64,000 nucleotides of DNA from Streptacidiphilus sp. ASG 303 (GCF_020991365.1 NZ_JAJLRA010000018.1:26095-90094), one strand, 5' to 3'. Shown: positions 24,858 to 36,370, counted from the stretch's first letter. A program made the numbers and translations. The notes: generated from the letters alone by a model not told the origin.

Positions 24858-25313
24858 ATGGGGAAGCGGTGGCGCACGGCCGGCGACGGGGGCCGGGGCG
24901 TCCGGCCGGAGGCGCGCGACGGGCGCGCCCTGGGGGCGCTGGTGGTGGTGACGGTGGCGAACTACGTGTGGCAGGTGCCGTACTACCTGCACTTCTACGG
25001 CAGCCACGGCAGGGCTCCGGGCGGGCTGTGGGTGCCGCTGGTGGCGACCGGGCTGTGGTTCGCGGCGGGCGCGGTGCTGTACGCCCGCGGTGCCCGGGGC
25101 GGGGGAGCGGTGCTGGGCTCGTTCCTGGTGGTGGAGGTGCTGTTCTACCTGCTGCACAACGCGACCGGGGCGGCCGGCCGCGACCTGGTGTCGGGGGACG
25201 CGGTCCTGACCGTCGCCTCCGTGCTCGGATACGCGGCCACGCTCGCCGCGGCAGGCTTCCTCCTCCACATGCGGCGCCGGGCACGCCGCCGGCGGGAGGC
25301 CGCCCGCGCCTGA
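24858..25313 (+). CDS. Small integral membrane protein, unknown function
   Basis: This 151-residue protein has a basic N-terminus, then four hydrophobic segments (LGALVVVTVANYVW, LWVPLVATGLWFAAGAVLY, VLGSFLVVEVLFYLL and VASVLGYAATLAAAGFLLHM) and an Arg-rich cytoplasmic tail. Conserved-looking YVWQVPYYLHFYG and LLHNATG segments face the membrane boundary. No enzymatic motif was recognised. The ATG has GGGGAGG upstream. It lies about 300 bp after the sulfatase-like gene in the same direction and may be cotranscribed with it. Confidence 0.75.
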   Translation: MGKRWRTAGDGGRGVRPEARDGRALGALVVVTVANYVWQVPYYLHFYGSHGRAPGGLWVPLVATGLWFAAGAVLYARGARGGGAVLGSFLVVEVLFYLLHNATGAAGRDLVSGDAVLTVASVLGYAATLAAAGFLLHMRRRARRRREAARA

Positions 25314-25705
25314 CCCACCACCCGGACCGGCCGGCCCCCGCCCACGCCCGCACCCACGGGCCCGTCCCCGCCGGCCTCCGGGGCGCGGTCGCCCCACGCC
25401 GCTTCCGCCCCCACCGCTCCGAAGCCGTGGTCCGGCTCGCGATGACCGACCTCACGAGCCGACGACTCACCCGGGAATCCCCCCCGAACCGGCGCGGAAC
25501 CCAGCCCGGGACCAGCCACGAACCAGCGGACCGGGCAGCGGTCCTGGCTCCCGGCGCCGTCAGCAGCGGATGCGGTGACCTGCCCGTGGGCGTTCGAGGC
25601 GCCGAAGGGCCGGGCCGGGAGCGAGAGGCCGAGCGGCACCGGCGCGCCACCGCTCCCGGCCCCCGGCCCGAGCGGCCCCCGGCCCGAGCGGCTCCCGGCC
25701 CGAGC

Positions 25706-25733
25706 GGCTCCCGGCCCGAGCGGGCCGGGAGCC
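25706..25733. terminator. 12-bp stem hairpin
   Basis: GGCTCCCGGCCC (25706-25717) pairs perfectly with GGGCCGGGAGCC (25722-25733) around GAGC. It is made from the last unit of the 16-bp repeat array plus an inverted copy, and lies between convergent genes. Confidence 0.6.
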
Positions 25734-25748
25734 GGGGAGGGTCCGAGG

Positions 25749-25784
25749 GCGTCCGGGCCGGCCCGCGTGGGCCGGCCCGGACGC
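25749..25784. terminator. katG terminator, 16-bp stem
   Basis: A perfect 16-bp stem (25749-25764 with 25769-25784) has the tetraloop GCGT and ends 8 bp from the katG stop codon. It is the strongest hairpin in this part of the window. Confidence 0.8.
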
Positions 25785-25791
25785 CGCGGCC

Positions 25792-28486
<2,695 letters not shown>

Positions 28487-28897
28487 ATGAGTGACCTGCT
28501 GGAGCGGCTGCGCGGGCGCGGCTGGCGGATGACCTCCCAGCGGCGTGTCGTCGCCGAGGTCCTCGACGGCGACCACGTGCACCTCACGGCCGACGAGGTG
28601 CACGCCCGGGCGGCGCGGCGGCTGCCCGAGATCTCCCGGGCGACCGTCTACAACACCCTGGGCGAGCTGGTCGCCCTCGGCGAGGTCGCGGAGGTCTCCA
28701 CCGACGGCCGCGCCAAGCGCTACGACCCCAACGCGCACCGCCCCCACCAGCACCTGGTGTGCTCCGGCTGCGGCGCCATCCGCGACGTCCGCCCGACCGG
28801 CGACCCGCTGGCCGACCTCCCGGCGCAGGAGCGGTTCGGCTTCACGGTGTCCGGGGCCGAGGTCACCTACCGCGGACTCTGCCCGTCCTGCGCCTGA
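28487..28897 (+). CDS. Fur-family peroxide-responsive repressor
   Basis: This 136-residue metalloregulator has an N-terminal winged helix (GWRMTSQRRVVAEVL, then ISRATVYNTLGELVALG) and a C-terminal dimerisation/metal domain with HRPHQHLVCSGCGAI and the terminal zinc pair CPSC. Family members of the PerR/CatR/FurA group repress catalase-peroxidase genes until metal-catalysed oxidation inactivates them. Divergence from katG supports that role here. The subfamily was not tested against Zur or iron Fur, but the neighbour favours peroxide sensing. Confidence 0.9.
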   Translation: MSDLLERLRGRGWRMTSQRRVVAEVLDGDHVHLTADEVHARAARRLPEISRATVYNTLGELVALGEVAEVSTDGRAKRYDPNAHRPHQHLVCSGCGAIRDVRPTGDPLADLPAQERFGFTVSGAEVTYRGLCPSCA

Positions 28898-29039
28898 CGT
28901 CCGGGCCGGGGGCCGCCGGGTCGCCGCCCGTGCGTCCGCGGCGCCGCGCTCCCGCCGGATCGGGCGGGGCCGCACGTGAACGTGTTCAAAAGAAGCGGGA
29001 GACTGGCCGTCCGGCCGGACGGGGAGAGAGGGGACGGCC

Positions 29040-29825
29040 ATGGTGAGTGCGCTGCTGATGCCGCGCGGGCGGGTCCGGCGGGCCGGGGCCGGCGTCCGTG
29101 CGGTGCGCGGCGGCACGGCGCCGACGCCGATCCTCGACCTGGGGCATCCGCGCGTCCTGGACGCCGTGCGGAGCATCGGCGCGGCGCCCCGGGAGGGGGA
29201 GGGGCCTGGCGGGAAGGCGGCGTCCCTCCGCCGCGCGCACCGGTGGATCTCGGCAGAGGTGCGGCCGGTGTACTCGGTCGAGGAGACGCGGCCGGTGTCC
29301 GAGGTCCTGCGGCGCGGCCGCGGCTCCTGCAGCCAGCGGATGGCCGTCCTGGAGGCGGTCGCACGGGCGTGGGGCGTGCCGACCCGGGTGCGCGGCCTGG
29401 TCGTGGACGGCGTCTTCTGGTACCCGCGCTTCCCCCGGCTGCGCCGGATCGTCCCCGGCCAGGTCGTGCTGGCCTGGCCGGAGTTCCGCATCGACGGCCT
29501 GCCGGAGTCGCGCCGCACCGCCTCGCCGTGGCTGCCGGTGTCGGAGCTCTTCGCCGGTGCGGCCGGACGGGCGGGCGGCGGCTTCACCAACGCCGGTGCG
29601 GAGACGCTCTTCGAGGCGCTGTCCAGGACCGCCGTCGACTGGGACGGGGCCGCGGCCTGCCCGGCGTCGGACGGCACCTGCGACCTCTCGGCCCGCCTGC
29701 TCGTGGACCTGGGCCGCTTCGACTCCCGTGACGAGCTCTTCGCCCGGTACGGCCAGACCCTGTGCGCCACGGCGAGGCTGCTGGCCGAGCCCGTCCTGGG
29801 GCGGCGAGGGGCCGGATTCCGGTGA
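29040..29825 (+). CDS. Transglutaminase-like domain protein
   Basis: This 261-residue, apparently cytoplasmic protein carries a transglutaminase-like fold. The likely nucleophilic Cys lies in RRGRGSCSQRMAVLEAVARA and is followed by WGVPTRVRGLVVDGVFWYPRF, the usual strand after the core helix. The expected His is less clear because FWYPRF replaces the familiar HAW context, so catalysis may be altered or lost. The ATG at 29040 has GGGGAC upstream. It stands alone downstream of fur, with no evident pathway partner. Confidence 0.65.
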   Translation: MVSALLMPRGRVRRAGAGVRAVRGGTAPTPILDLGHPRVLDAVRSIGAAPREGEGPGGKAASLRRAHRWISAEVRPVYSVEETRPVSEVLRRGRGSCSQRMAVLEAVARAWGVPTRVRGLVVDGVFWYPRFPRLRRIVPGQVVLAWPEFRIDGLPESRRTASPWLPVSELFAGAAGRAGGGFTNAGAETLFEALSRTAVDWDGAAACPASDGTCDLSARLLVDLGRFDSRDELFARYGQTLCATARLLAEPVLGRRGAGFR

Positions 29826-30170
29826 TCGTCCCGGGGCGCCGTCAGCCGGCTCCCCGGGTGAGGTTCCCGGACCGGACCGTCGGGACGTGCGCCCGGAGTC
29901 CGGCGGGGGCGGCCGGCCGGGGCCTGCCGTACGGGCCGCGATGCCCCGCCGGGCCTCGGGTCTGCCGATCGGGCGGCCGGCGGTCCTCCGCTCCTCGGGC
30001 AGGCACGCCCCGGCCGTGCGTCGGGACCGCCGGTCACCCGGCCGCGTGGCGTCTGCGGCGCTGGTCCGCCGCGAGCCGTCCTGTGGCCGGGGGCCGGGTC
30101 GGGCTTCTCCGGGCTCGCGCAGCGGAGCGCGCTGCCGGCCGGCTCGGTCGACGGCGCGGCCCGGCCGGGT
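29826..30170. other. Convergent intergenic region, no gene seen
   Basis: The 345 bases between the transglutaminase-like gene and the convergent hydrolase gene contain only overlapping GC-driven open frames without ribosome binding sites. No long perfect hairpin was noticed. Confidence 0.5.
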
Positions 30171-31082
30171 TCACTTGCCGGTGATGCTCCACGTGCCGCC
30201 GCCGGCTGCGGCGGCGTTGCCGAGGGCGGCCCACGCGGCGCCGTCGAGCTTGAAGGCGTCGCGGAGGTAGGCGGAGACGGCGTCGGCGACGAGGGCCACG
30301 CGGGCGGGGTCCTCGTCGGTGGTCTCGGAGACCGCCTCGCCGGCGAGGCCGCCCAGGGTGTGCTCGCCCTCGGCGATGGTGAGCAGGCTCTTCGGGGCCG
30401 GGCTGAGGTGGTAGGCGTCGGTGAACCACTCCGGCCCCCGGGTGGAGAGCTGGGACTGGTCCTTGCCGCCGGCGACGACCAGGGTCGGAGCGGTCATGGT
30501 GGAGTAGTCCGGCCTCATGAACGGGAGGTGTTCGGCGGCGAACGGGGTGAGGGTGTCGCCGGTTCCGGTCGCAGCGATCAGCGCACCGGCCGAGACTGCG
30601 GGGTGGGAGAAGTCCTCTCCGGGAACCCCGTCGCCGTCGAGCACGCGCGCGCCGAGGAGCGCGCCTGCGGTCTGTGCGCCCCAGGAGTGGCCGACGACCG
30701 CGATGCGCTCGTGGTCGACGCGGGTCTCCAGGCCGCCCGCCTGGAGGAGGATGTCGCCGAGGCCGTCGAGGACCGCGTGGAGGTCGGCGATCCGGACGCG
30801 CCAGACGGTGGCGAAGCGCGGGTCGTCCCACGTGATGCCGTTGCGGCGGGAGTCCAGGTGGGTGGGCTGCACGACGACGAATCCGGCGGCCGCCCACCGG
30901 TCGGCGAGGGGTCCGTACCCGTCCATGGACCATGCGTTGCCGTGGGAGAACACGATGACGGGGAGGCCCTGGCCGGACAGCGGGGCGGTGACCTTCACCT
31001 GGAGGTCGGCGCTGCGGCCGGGCGCGGGGACGGTGATGGGCTTGACCGCGACGATCCGGTGGCTGAGGTGGCCGGAAGGCAT
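30171..31082 (-). CDS. Alpha/beta hydrolase (chlorophyllase/dienelactone-hydrolase-like)
   Basis: This 303-residue hydrolase has the oxyanion strand VIVFSHGNAWSMDG, the nucleophile elbow GHSWGAQ (Ser), a late acidic residue in VVAGGKDQSQ and His in AEGEHTLGG. It has no signal peptide, so it should be cytosolic. It looks like a carboxyl-ester hydrolase of the chlorophyllase/PET-hydrolase-like clan. It is divergent from the TetR gene at 31194. Twin 17-bp sites sit between them, so it is very probably that repressor's target. Confidence 0.85.
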   Translation of the reverse strand: MPSGHLSHRIVAVKPITVPAPGRSADLQVKVTAPLSGQGLPVIVFSHGNAWSMDGYGPLADRWAAAGFVVVQPTHLDSRRNGITWDDPRFATVWRVRIADLHAVLDGLGDILLQAGGLETRVDHERIAVVGHSWGAQTAGALLGARVLDGDGVPGEDFSHPAVSAGALIAATGTGDTLTPFAAEHLPFMRPDYSTMTAPTLVVAGGKDQSQLSTRGPEWFTDAYHLSPAPKSLLTIAEGEHTLGGLAGEAVSETTDEDPARVALVADAVSAYLRDAFKLDGAAWAALGNAAAAGGGTWSITGK

Positions 31083-31125
31083 GGGGGACCTGCGCTTTCT
31101 TCAGGGGGCGCCCTGCCGTATTTTG

Positions 31126-31166
31126 GCGGAGCAGCGTTCCGTCAAAGTAGCGGAACATTGTTCCGC
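31126..31166. promoter_or_regulatory. Twin TetR operators between hydrolase and repressor
   Basis: GCGGAACATTGTTCCGC (31150-31166) is a perfect 7-3-7 palindrome. A diverged copy, GCGGAGCAGCGTTCCGT (31126-31142), lies 24 bp upstream, centre to centre. The pair covers the divergent promoters of the hydrolase and the TetR gene, 28 bp before the TetR start. Confidence 0.75.
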
Positions 31167-31193
31167 GAGTAAAGCGAGCAAAGGGAGGGCCTC

Positions 31194-31766
31194 GTGCCGG
31201 AATTGGTCGGAGTACGCCAGGCGCAGGCGCGGCGCACCCGCGACGCCGTGCTGGCGGCCGCGGCGGCCGTCTTCGTGGACCAGGGCGTCCAGGCCCCCGT
31301 CCGGGACATCGCCGAACGTGCCGGTGTCGGCGTCGGGACGATCTACCGGAACTTTCCCACCCGGGCGGACCTCGTCACCGCCGTCTACCGGCACCAGGTC
31401 GACACGTGCGCCGCACTCGCCCCCCGCCTGTTGGAGGAATCAGCCTCCCCGTTCACCGCCCTGACCCGCTGGGCGGACGCGTTCGTGGAGTTCCTGGCGA
31501 CCAAGCACGGCCTCGGCGCGGCCCTGGGGTCCGGTGATCCGGGGCTGGAGAACCTCCACGCCCTCATGCTCGACACCCTGGTCCCGGCCTGCGCAACGCT
31601 GCTCGACGCCTGCGCCGCCGCCGGCGAACTCGGCCCCGACATCACCGCCTACACACTCATGCGCGCCATCGGGAACCTCTGCATCACCGGCCCCGACTAC
31701 GACCGGGCCGACGCCGAGCACATGGTCGCAACCCTCCTGGCCGGATGCCGTCGCAGGGCGAGGTGA
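31194..31766 (+). CDS. TetR-family repressor
   Basis: This 190-residue regulator has an N-terminal helix-turn-helix (ARRTRDAVLAAAAAVFVDQG, then VRDIAERAGVGVGTIYRNFP) and an all-helical ligand domain. The C-domain segment ATKHGLGAALGSGDPG belongs to a subtype whose decayed relative lies at 39361-39744. It starts at GTG with GGGAGG upstream. The twin operators in the divergent spacer suggest control of both itself and the hydrolase. Confidence 0.9.
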   Translation: MPELVGVRQAQARRTRDAVLAAAAAVFVDQGVQAPVRDIAERAGVGVGTIYRNFPTRADLVTAVYRHQVDTCAALAPRLLEESASPFTALTRWADAFVEFLATKHGLGAALGSGDPGLENLHALMLDTLVPACATLLDACAAAGELGPDITAYTLMRAIGNLCITGPDYDRADAEHMVATLLAGCRRRAR

Positions 31767-32242
31767 CAGGACCCGGCCGCCCGCCGTGCGCACCGCCGGT
31801 CTACGGCCGGGACGCGGGCCGTGGCTCCCACCGCGTGACGGCCGAGGCCGCAACCACGCGGTGACGGCCGCGACGAGGACGGGTGCCCCGTGGCGGGCCG
31901 CGAGCCCGCCGTGTCGCGTGGCGGCGGCGCGGTGCTCCTGCGTCCGACCGGGTGCCAGGTCGGCCAGAACCGGGAGCGCGGTTGAACGGTGCTCCCGGAC
32001 CGCCTGCCGCCTGCCGCCTGCCCGTGGTCCCGGGGGCGGCGCCCATGCCGGTACCGCGCCCACGGGTCCCGGCTCCTCGGCCTCTCGTACGGCCCCGGAG
32101 AGCCGCCGGTGCCCCGCGGGTCGGAGCGGTCCCACAGCGCGGCGGCACCGGAACGCATCGGGGTGGTCGGCACCGGCTCGGGGTCCGGCGGCCGGTGAGG
32201 GCCCTCTCCGCCGGCGCCGGACGCGTCGGCCCCGGGGCCCCG
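31767..32242. other. Convergent intergenic region, no gene seen
   Basis: The 476 bases between the TetR gene and the convergent PPTase gene contain long open frames on both strands. None has a convincing start or family motif. Confidence 0.5.
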
Positions 32243-32962
32243 TCAGTCCTGGACGGCGACGGCGGCGGCGTGGCCGTCCGGGACGGCGACGTCGCCGACC
32301 GTCCACCCCGGGGGCTGGGCGATCCCGTCCGCCCCGGTGCCCAGGTAGTCCAGCGACAGCGGGCGTCCGAGCCCGGTGCCGAGCCCCTTGAGGTACGCCT
32401 CCTTGCGGGCCCAGGCGCGGGCGAACGCCGAGGGCCTGTCCGCCGCGTCGCACTCCTGCAGCTCGGCGGCCTCCCGCGGGTGCAGGAGCGCCCCGATCTC
32501 GTCGGCGACCGCCGGATCGGGGACCCGCTCCGTGTCCACGCCCACCGGCGTGGCGGCGAAGGCCAGCAGGCAGATCCCCCCGCTGTGGGACAGGGAGAAG
32601 TGGAGGGGGTTCCCGCGCACCGCGGGACGCCCGTGGGGCTCCGGGCACAGGGGGCACGGCAGCCGTTCCAGGGGCACGTCCGCAGGCTGCGTACCGAGGT
32701 AGGCGCCGAGCAGGAGGCGCAGTCCCACGTGGGCGCCCACGTAGAGGTCCCTGTCCTCGGCCTGCCGGAACGCCGCGGCCCGCTCCCGCTCCCGGCCGTC
32801 GAGCACGGCGCCGGCCAGCCGGGAGGCGTCGGCGCCGAACCCGTCGGTGCGCACGAGCCACAGACGGGGCGGCTCACCCGGCAGGGGCAGGGGGAGCGGC
32901 TGCTCCCACGCCCCGTTCCGCAGCTCCACGGGCCGCTGCACCGCACAGGTCGTCACGCGCAC
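32243..32962 (-). CDS. 4'-phosphopantetheinyl transferase, Sfp type
   Basis: This 239-residue enzyme transfers phosphopantetheine from CoA to carrier proteins of polyketide, peptide or fatty acid synthases. The family motifs are present: HFSLSHSGG near 121, the Mg-binding GVDTE (141-145, Asp143 and Glu145) and FARAWARKEAYLKG (180-193). The length fits Sfp-type enzymes. The GTG at 32962 is followed by a second in-frame GTG at 32956. It is divergent from the GNAT-ThiF/KAS III pair, so it may activate an acyl carrier protein serving those genes, although no carrier gene is present in the window. Confidence 0.9.
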   Translation of the reverse strand: MRVTTCAVQRPVELRNGAWEQPLPLPLPGEPPRLWLVRTDGFGADASRLAGAVLDGRERERAAAFRQAEDRDLYVGAHVGLRLLLGAYLGTQPADVPLERLPCPLCPEPHGRPAVRGNPLHFSLSHSGGICLLAFAATPVGVDTERVPDPAVADEIGALLHPREAAELQECDAADRPSAFARAWARKEAYLKGLGTGLGRPLSLDYLGTGADGIAQPPGWTVGDVAVPDGHAAAVAVQD

Positions 32963-33289
32963 ACCCTACAGACGCCGGACACGGAGGCGCCGGACGGTCC
33001 GGTCGGCCGGCACGGGACCGCGGGCACGCCGGTGTGCGAGGGCCTGTCCCGGGGAGGCGGCCCCCGGATCTTCGCAGGCCGGGACCCCTGCGGCGCCCCG
33101 GGCACGGCGGCCGGGGCGCCACCGGCGGGCCGACCGCCGTCCCTGCCCGCACGCGGCGCAGATGCCGCCGGGCAGGCCCGTGCTGTTTCGGGGCGGCGCT
33201 CGTTGTGATCAAGGAGCGCACCGGCGTACCGGTGCGCCCTTGCCACACGTTCACAAGGCGCACGCGCCTGCAGGGAAAGATTCGTACTT
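32963..33289. other. Divergent promoter region
   Basis: This 327-bp spacer lies between the PPTase and GNAT-ThiF genes. The last 90 bases (TTGTGATCAAGG, then TTCACAAGG) are AT-richer than average and probably hold the promoter of the + strand pair. No gene was seen. Confidence 0.5.
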
Positions 33290-35233
33290 TTGAAGAGCGA
33301 TCGTAGGGACTCCGGTTCTCCGTGGCACGTCACCGCCTTCCAGGTCCGGCCCGGGGAGCGCGGCGCCTCGGAACTGGTGGGCCGTGTCCGGGAGCTGCGG
33401 GCGAGGATCCTGTTCGACAACGGGCGGCGCCCGGACTTCCGGCGGCACGACGGCGGGTACGCCGACGACCAGGAACTGGACTTCGGCGCCTGGCACTTCG
33501 TGGGCAGGCACGGGCCGGACGGGCCGCCCGTGGGATACGTGAGGCTGTCCACGCCGCTCACCGGCGAGCTGTTCCAGACGCGGGCCCACCTGGGCGCGGA
33601 GCGGTTCGAGGAGCTGCTGCGCGAGCAGGGACTGGGCGTTGCCGAAACGTTCGAGCACAGCCGGCTGGTGGTCGAGCACCGGGCGCGCAAGCTGGGCCTG
33701 GGGATCCGGCTGAACGCGTCGGCGATCGCCGCCGCGCGCTTCCTGGGCGCGAAGGCCATGATCGGCACCTCGGGGACGGCGGACGGGCAGGACCGGTTCC
33801 ACGAGCGGTTCGGTTTCCGGCCGGTCCGCGGGACCCGCCGCTACGTGGACCACTACACCGAGGACGTCGTCGTCATGCTGTACCGGGCCGTGGACCGCGC
33901 CGGGGAGTACGCCGACCTGGTCGAGGACCTGGAGGGGGCCTTCCCCGCGACCGCGGTGGCCTCCGACCGGGTGCGCCTGGACGGGCCGGAGGTGCGCCGG
34001 GCCGCCGCGACGGCGGCCGCCGGCAGCACCGGAGCCACCCGAGCCACCGGAGCCACCGGAGCCACCCGAGCCACCGGAGCCACCCGAGCCACCGGAGCCA
34101 CCCGAGCCACCGGGGCCGACGCCCACGGGCCCCGCGACGACAGCGGTGACGGATGCTGGCAGCCGGTGCTCCACGAGCCGCGGCACGACCGGGACCGGCG
34201 CGCCCTCGACGCCCTGCTGGAGTCCGGCCGGGTCCGCCAGGTCTGCGACACGGTCGGGGAGCAGTTGCGGGAACTGGTCAGGAGCCGCGAGCCCGGCCGG
34301 GACCTCGCCGGCGGGGACCTCGACCGCGCCGTCCGCGAACAGCTGGCCGGAACCGATCCCCGCGACTACGGGACCTGGGCGTGGTACCCGTGGTCGGGCC
34401 GCCTGGTGCACCTGCTGCCGCGCGAGGAGTTCCGCCTCGTGCGCACCGACCGCAACCGCGGACGGATCGAGCGGCCCGAGCAGCGCCGCCTGTTCACCCG
34501 CCGCGTGGGGGTCATCGGGCTCTCCGTGGGCAGCAGTGCGGCCCTGACCCTCGCGATGGAGGGCGTCGGCGGCGCCTTCCGGCTGGCCGACTTCGACACC
34601 CTGAGCCTGTCCAACCTCAACCGGCTGCGCGCCGGCGTGCACCACCTGGGCCTGAACAAGTGCGTCATCGCGGCGCGCCAGATGTCCGAGATCGACCCCT
34701 GGCTGGACATCGAGATCCACCCCGGCGGCCTGACCGAGGAGACCCTGGAGGAGTTCTTCACCGGCGGCAGCGGCCCCCTCGACCTGCTCGTCGAGGAGTG
34801 CGACACCCCCTGGGTGAAGATCGCCGCCCGCGAACGGGCCCGCGCGCTGGGCGTCCCGGTCGTGATGGACGCCAACGACCGCGGCCTGCTGGACGTGGAG
34901 CGGTTCGACCTGGAACCGGACCGGCCGCTGCTCCACGGCCTGCTCGGCGGCACCACCTCCGACGACCTGGTCGGCCTCACCCGCCAGGAGACGGTCGACC
35001 TCATCCTCGACATGGTCGACCGGGAGCGGATCAGCCCCGAACTCGCCGCCGCCGTCCCGCAGATCGGCACCACGCTCAGCAGCTGGCCCCAGCTCGCCTC
35101 CGGCGTCGCCCTCGGAGGCGCCCTGGTCACGGACGCCGCCCGCCGCATCCTGCTCGGCCGGCCCCGCCCCTCCGGGCGCTTCTACACCGACCTCGAGGCC
35201 CTCACCGCTGGAGACCGGAGCACCGTCGCATGA
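33290..35233 (+). CDS. GNAT acyltransferase fused to ThiF/E1-like adenylyltransferase
   Basis: This 647-residue two-part protein is unusual. Residues about 13-205 look like an N-acyl amino acid/autoinducer synthase-type GNAT (EHSRLVVEHRARKLGLGIRL, then FHERFGFRPV). Residues about 238-280 are a low-complexity linker of GATRAT repeats. The C-terminal half (about 400-560) is an E1/ThiF nucleotide-binding fold with GVIGLSVGSS, LADFDTLSLSNLNR and VMDANDRG. No zinc CxxC pairs or obvious catalytic Cys were seen, so it may adenylate a carboxylate rather than carry a thiol intermediate. The TTG start at 33290 is uncertain. The stop overlaps the KAS III ATG, so the two are translationally coupled. Confidence 0.75.
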   Translation: MKSDRRDSGSPWHVTAFQVRPGERGASELVGRVRELRARILFDNGRRPDFRRHDGGYADDQELDFGAWHFVGRHGPDGPPVGYVRLSTPLTGELFQTRAHLGAERFEELLREQGLGVAETFEHSRLVVEHRARKLGLGIRLNASAIAAARFLGAKAMIGTSGTADGQDRFHERFGFRPVRGTRRYVDHYTEDVVVMLYRAVDRAGEYADLVEDLEGAFPATAVASDRVRLDGPEVRRAAATAAAGSTGATRATGATGATRATGATRATGATRATGADAHGPRDDSGDGCWQPVLHEPRHDRDRRALDALLESGRVRQVCDTVGEQLRELVRSREPGRDLAGGDLDRAVREQLAGTDPRDYGTWAWYPWSGRLVHLLPREEFRLVRTDRNRGRIERPEQRRLFTRRVGVIGLSVGSSAALTLAMEGVGGAFRLADFDTLSLSNLNRLRAGVHHLGLNKCVIAARQMSEIDPWLDIEIHPGGLTEETLEEFFTGGSGPLDLLVEECDTPWVKIAARERARALGVPVVMDANDRGLLDVERFDLEPDRPLLHGLLGGTTSDDLVGLTRQETVDLILDMVDRERISPELAAAVPQIGTTLSSWPQLASGVALGGALVTDAARRILLGRPRPSGRFYTDLEALTAGDRSTVA

Positions 35234-36264
35234 CCCTCACCCGCGAACTGCCCGCCGACACCCACACCGGGGCCGGCCTGCCGGTCCCGTTCACGGTCGC
35301 GGGCACCGCCGTCCACCTGCCCCCGACCGTCGTCACCAACGAGGACCTCACCCGGACCCTGGACACCACCGACGAGTGGATCGTGGCCCGTACCGGCATT
35401 CGCCAGCGCCGCCGCCTCGACCCGGGCCTGGCCACCTCCGACATGTGCCTGGCCGCCGCGGGACCCGCCCTGCGGGCCGCCGGCCTCACCCCCGCCGGCC
35501 TGGACGCGGTCATCGTGGCCAGCTACACCCACGACCAGCCCCTGCCCTCCACCTCACTGATCGTCAAGGACGCGCTCGGCGCCCGGCGGGCCCTGGCGTT
35601 CGACGTCACCCAGGCGGCCTGCGCCTCCGGCGTCCACGCCGTGCTGCTCGCCGCCCACCTCCTGCAGAACCCTTCCGTCACCACGGTCCTGGTCCTGGCC
35701 GCCGACTGCGCCTCCCGCGTCACCCGCCCCGGCGACCGCACCGCCGGCGTCTTCTTCGGCGACGCCGCGGCCGCGGCCGTCCTCACCCGGACGGAGGCCG
35801 CCGGAGCCGGCCTGCTCTCCCACGACCTGGGGTCCCAGCTCTCGTACCAGGTGCAGATCGCCGCCGGCGGCTCACGCCTGCCCGCCAGCCCCGACACCGT
35901 CGCCTCCGGGGAGCACTACCTCGCCATGGACGGACGCGCGGTGTGGGACACCGCCACCACCCGCCTGCCGCAGAGCATCACCAACGCCGTCCGCCGCGCC
36001 GGCCTCGCCCCGGCCGACATCGACCACTTCTTCCTCCACCAGGCCAACATCAACATCCTCGACCACACCCTGAGGGAGCTCGGCGTCCCCGCCGAACGCG
36101 CCCCCGTCACCCTCGACACCCTCGGCAACACCGGCGCGGCCGGGATGTTCACCGCCCTCCACCACGCCACCACCCGTGGGCGCCTGCGCCCCGGCGACAC
36201 CTACGTCCTGTCCGCCATCGGCGCCGGATTCCACTGGGGCACCCTGTGCCTGCGCCACGGCTGA
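35230..36264 (+). CDS. 3-oxoacyl-ACP synthase III (KAS III)-like
   Basis: This 344-residue thiolase-fold condensing enzyme has the full FabH triad: Cys131 (QAACASG), His270 (FLHQANINIL) and Asn300 (LGNTGAAG). Early TTDEWIVARTGI is the family's CoA-side helix. KAS III enzymes condense an acyl-CoA with malonyl-ACP; secondary-metabolism relatives also make esters or amides. It overlaps the GNAT-ThiF gene by ATGA and lies near a PPTase, suggesting production of an acylated metabolite rather than housekeeping fatty acid initiation (inference). A strong hairpin follows about 107 bp downstream. Confidence 0.92.
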   Translation: MTLTRELPADTHTGAGLPVPFTVAGTAVHLPPTVVTNEDLTRTLDTTDEWIVARTGIRQRRRLDPGLATSDMCLAAAGPALRAAGLTPAGLDAVIVASYTHDQPLPSTSLIVKDALGARRALAFDVTQAACASGVHAVLLAAHLLQNPSVTTVLVLAADCASRVTRPGDRTAGVFFGDAAAAAVLTRTEAAGAGLLSHDLGSQLSYQVQIAAGGSRLPASPDTVASGEHYLAMDGRAVWDTATTRLPQSITNAVRRAGLAPADIDHFFLHQANINILDHTLRELGVPAERAPVTLDTLGNTGAAGMFTALHHATTRGRLRPGDTYVLSAIGAGFHWGTLCLRHG

Positions 36265-36370
36265 CCGGCCCCCGCCGCACGGTCCCGCCCGATCCGCCGC
36301 CCGCCGCGCCCGCTCCCGCGCGCACGGCCGGACCTGACCGGACCGGACCGTAGGCGGCCACCGCCCGACC

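Larger units (their letters stand above)
25314..25791. other. Convergent spacer rich in repeats and hairpins
   Basis: The gap between the small membrane protein and katG holds no convincing gene. It contains about four copies of a 16-bp unit (CCCGGCCCGAGCGGCT-like, about 25664-25721) and two strong hairpins listed separately. Confidence 0.6.

Noticed and set aside
25664..25721. A CRISPR-like array of short repeats.
   Set aside because: The 16-bp units are contiguous with no unique spacers, and no cas genes are nearby.
33290..35233. A classical LuxI-type acyl-homoserine lactone synthase.
   Set aside because: Only a general GNAT/N-acyl amino acid synthase resemblance is visible, and it is fused to a ThiF-like domain. 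A LuxI product cannot be claimed.
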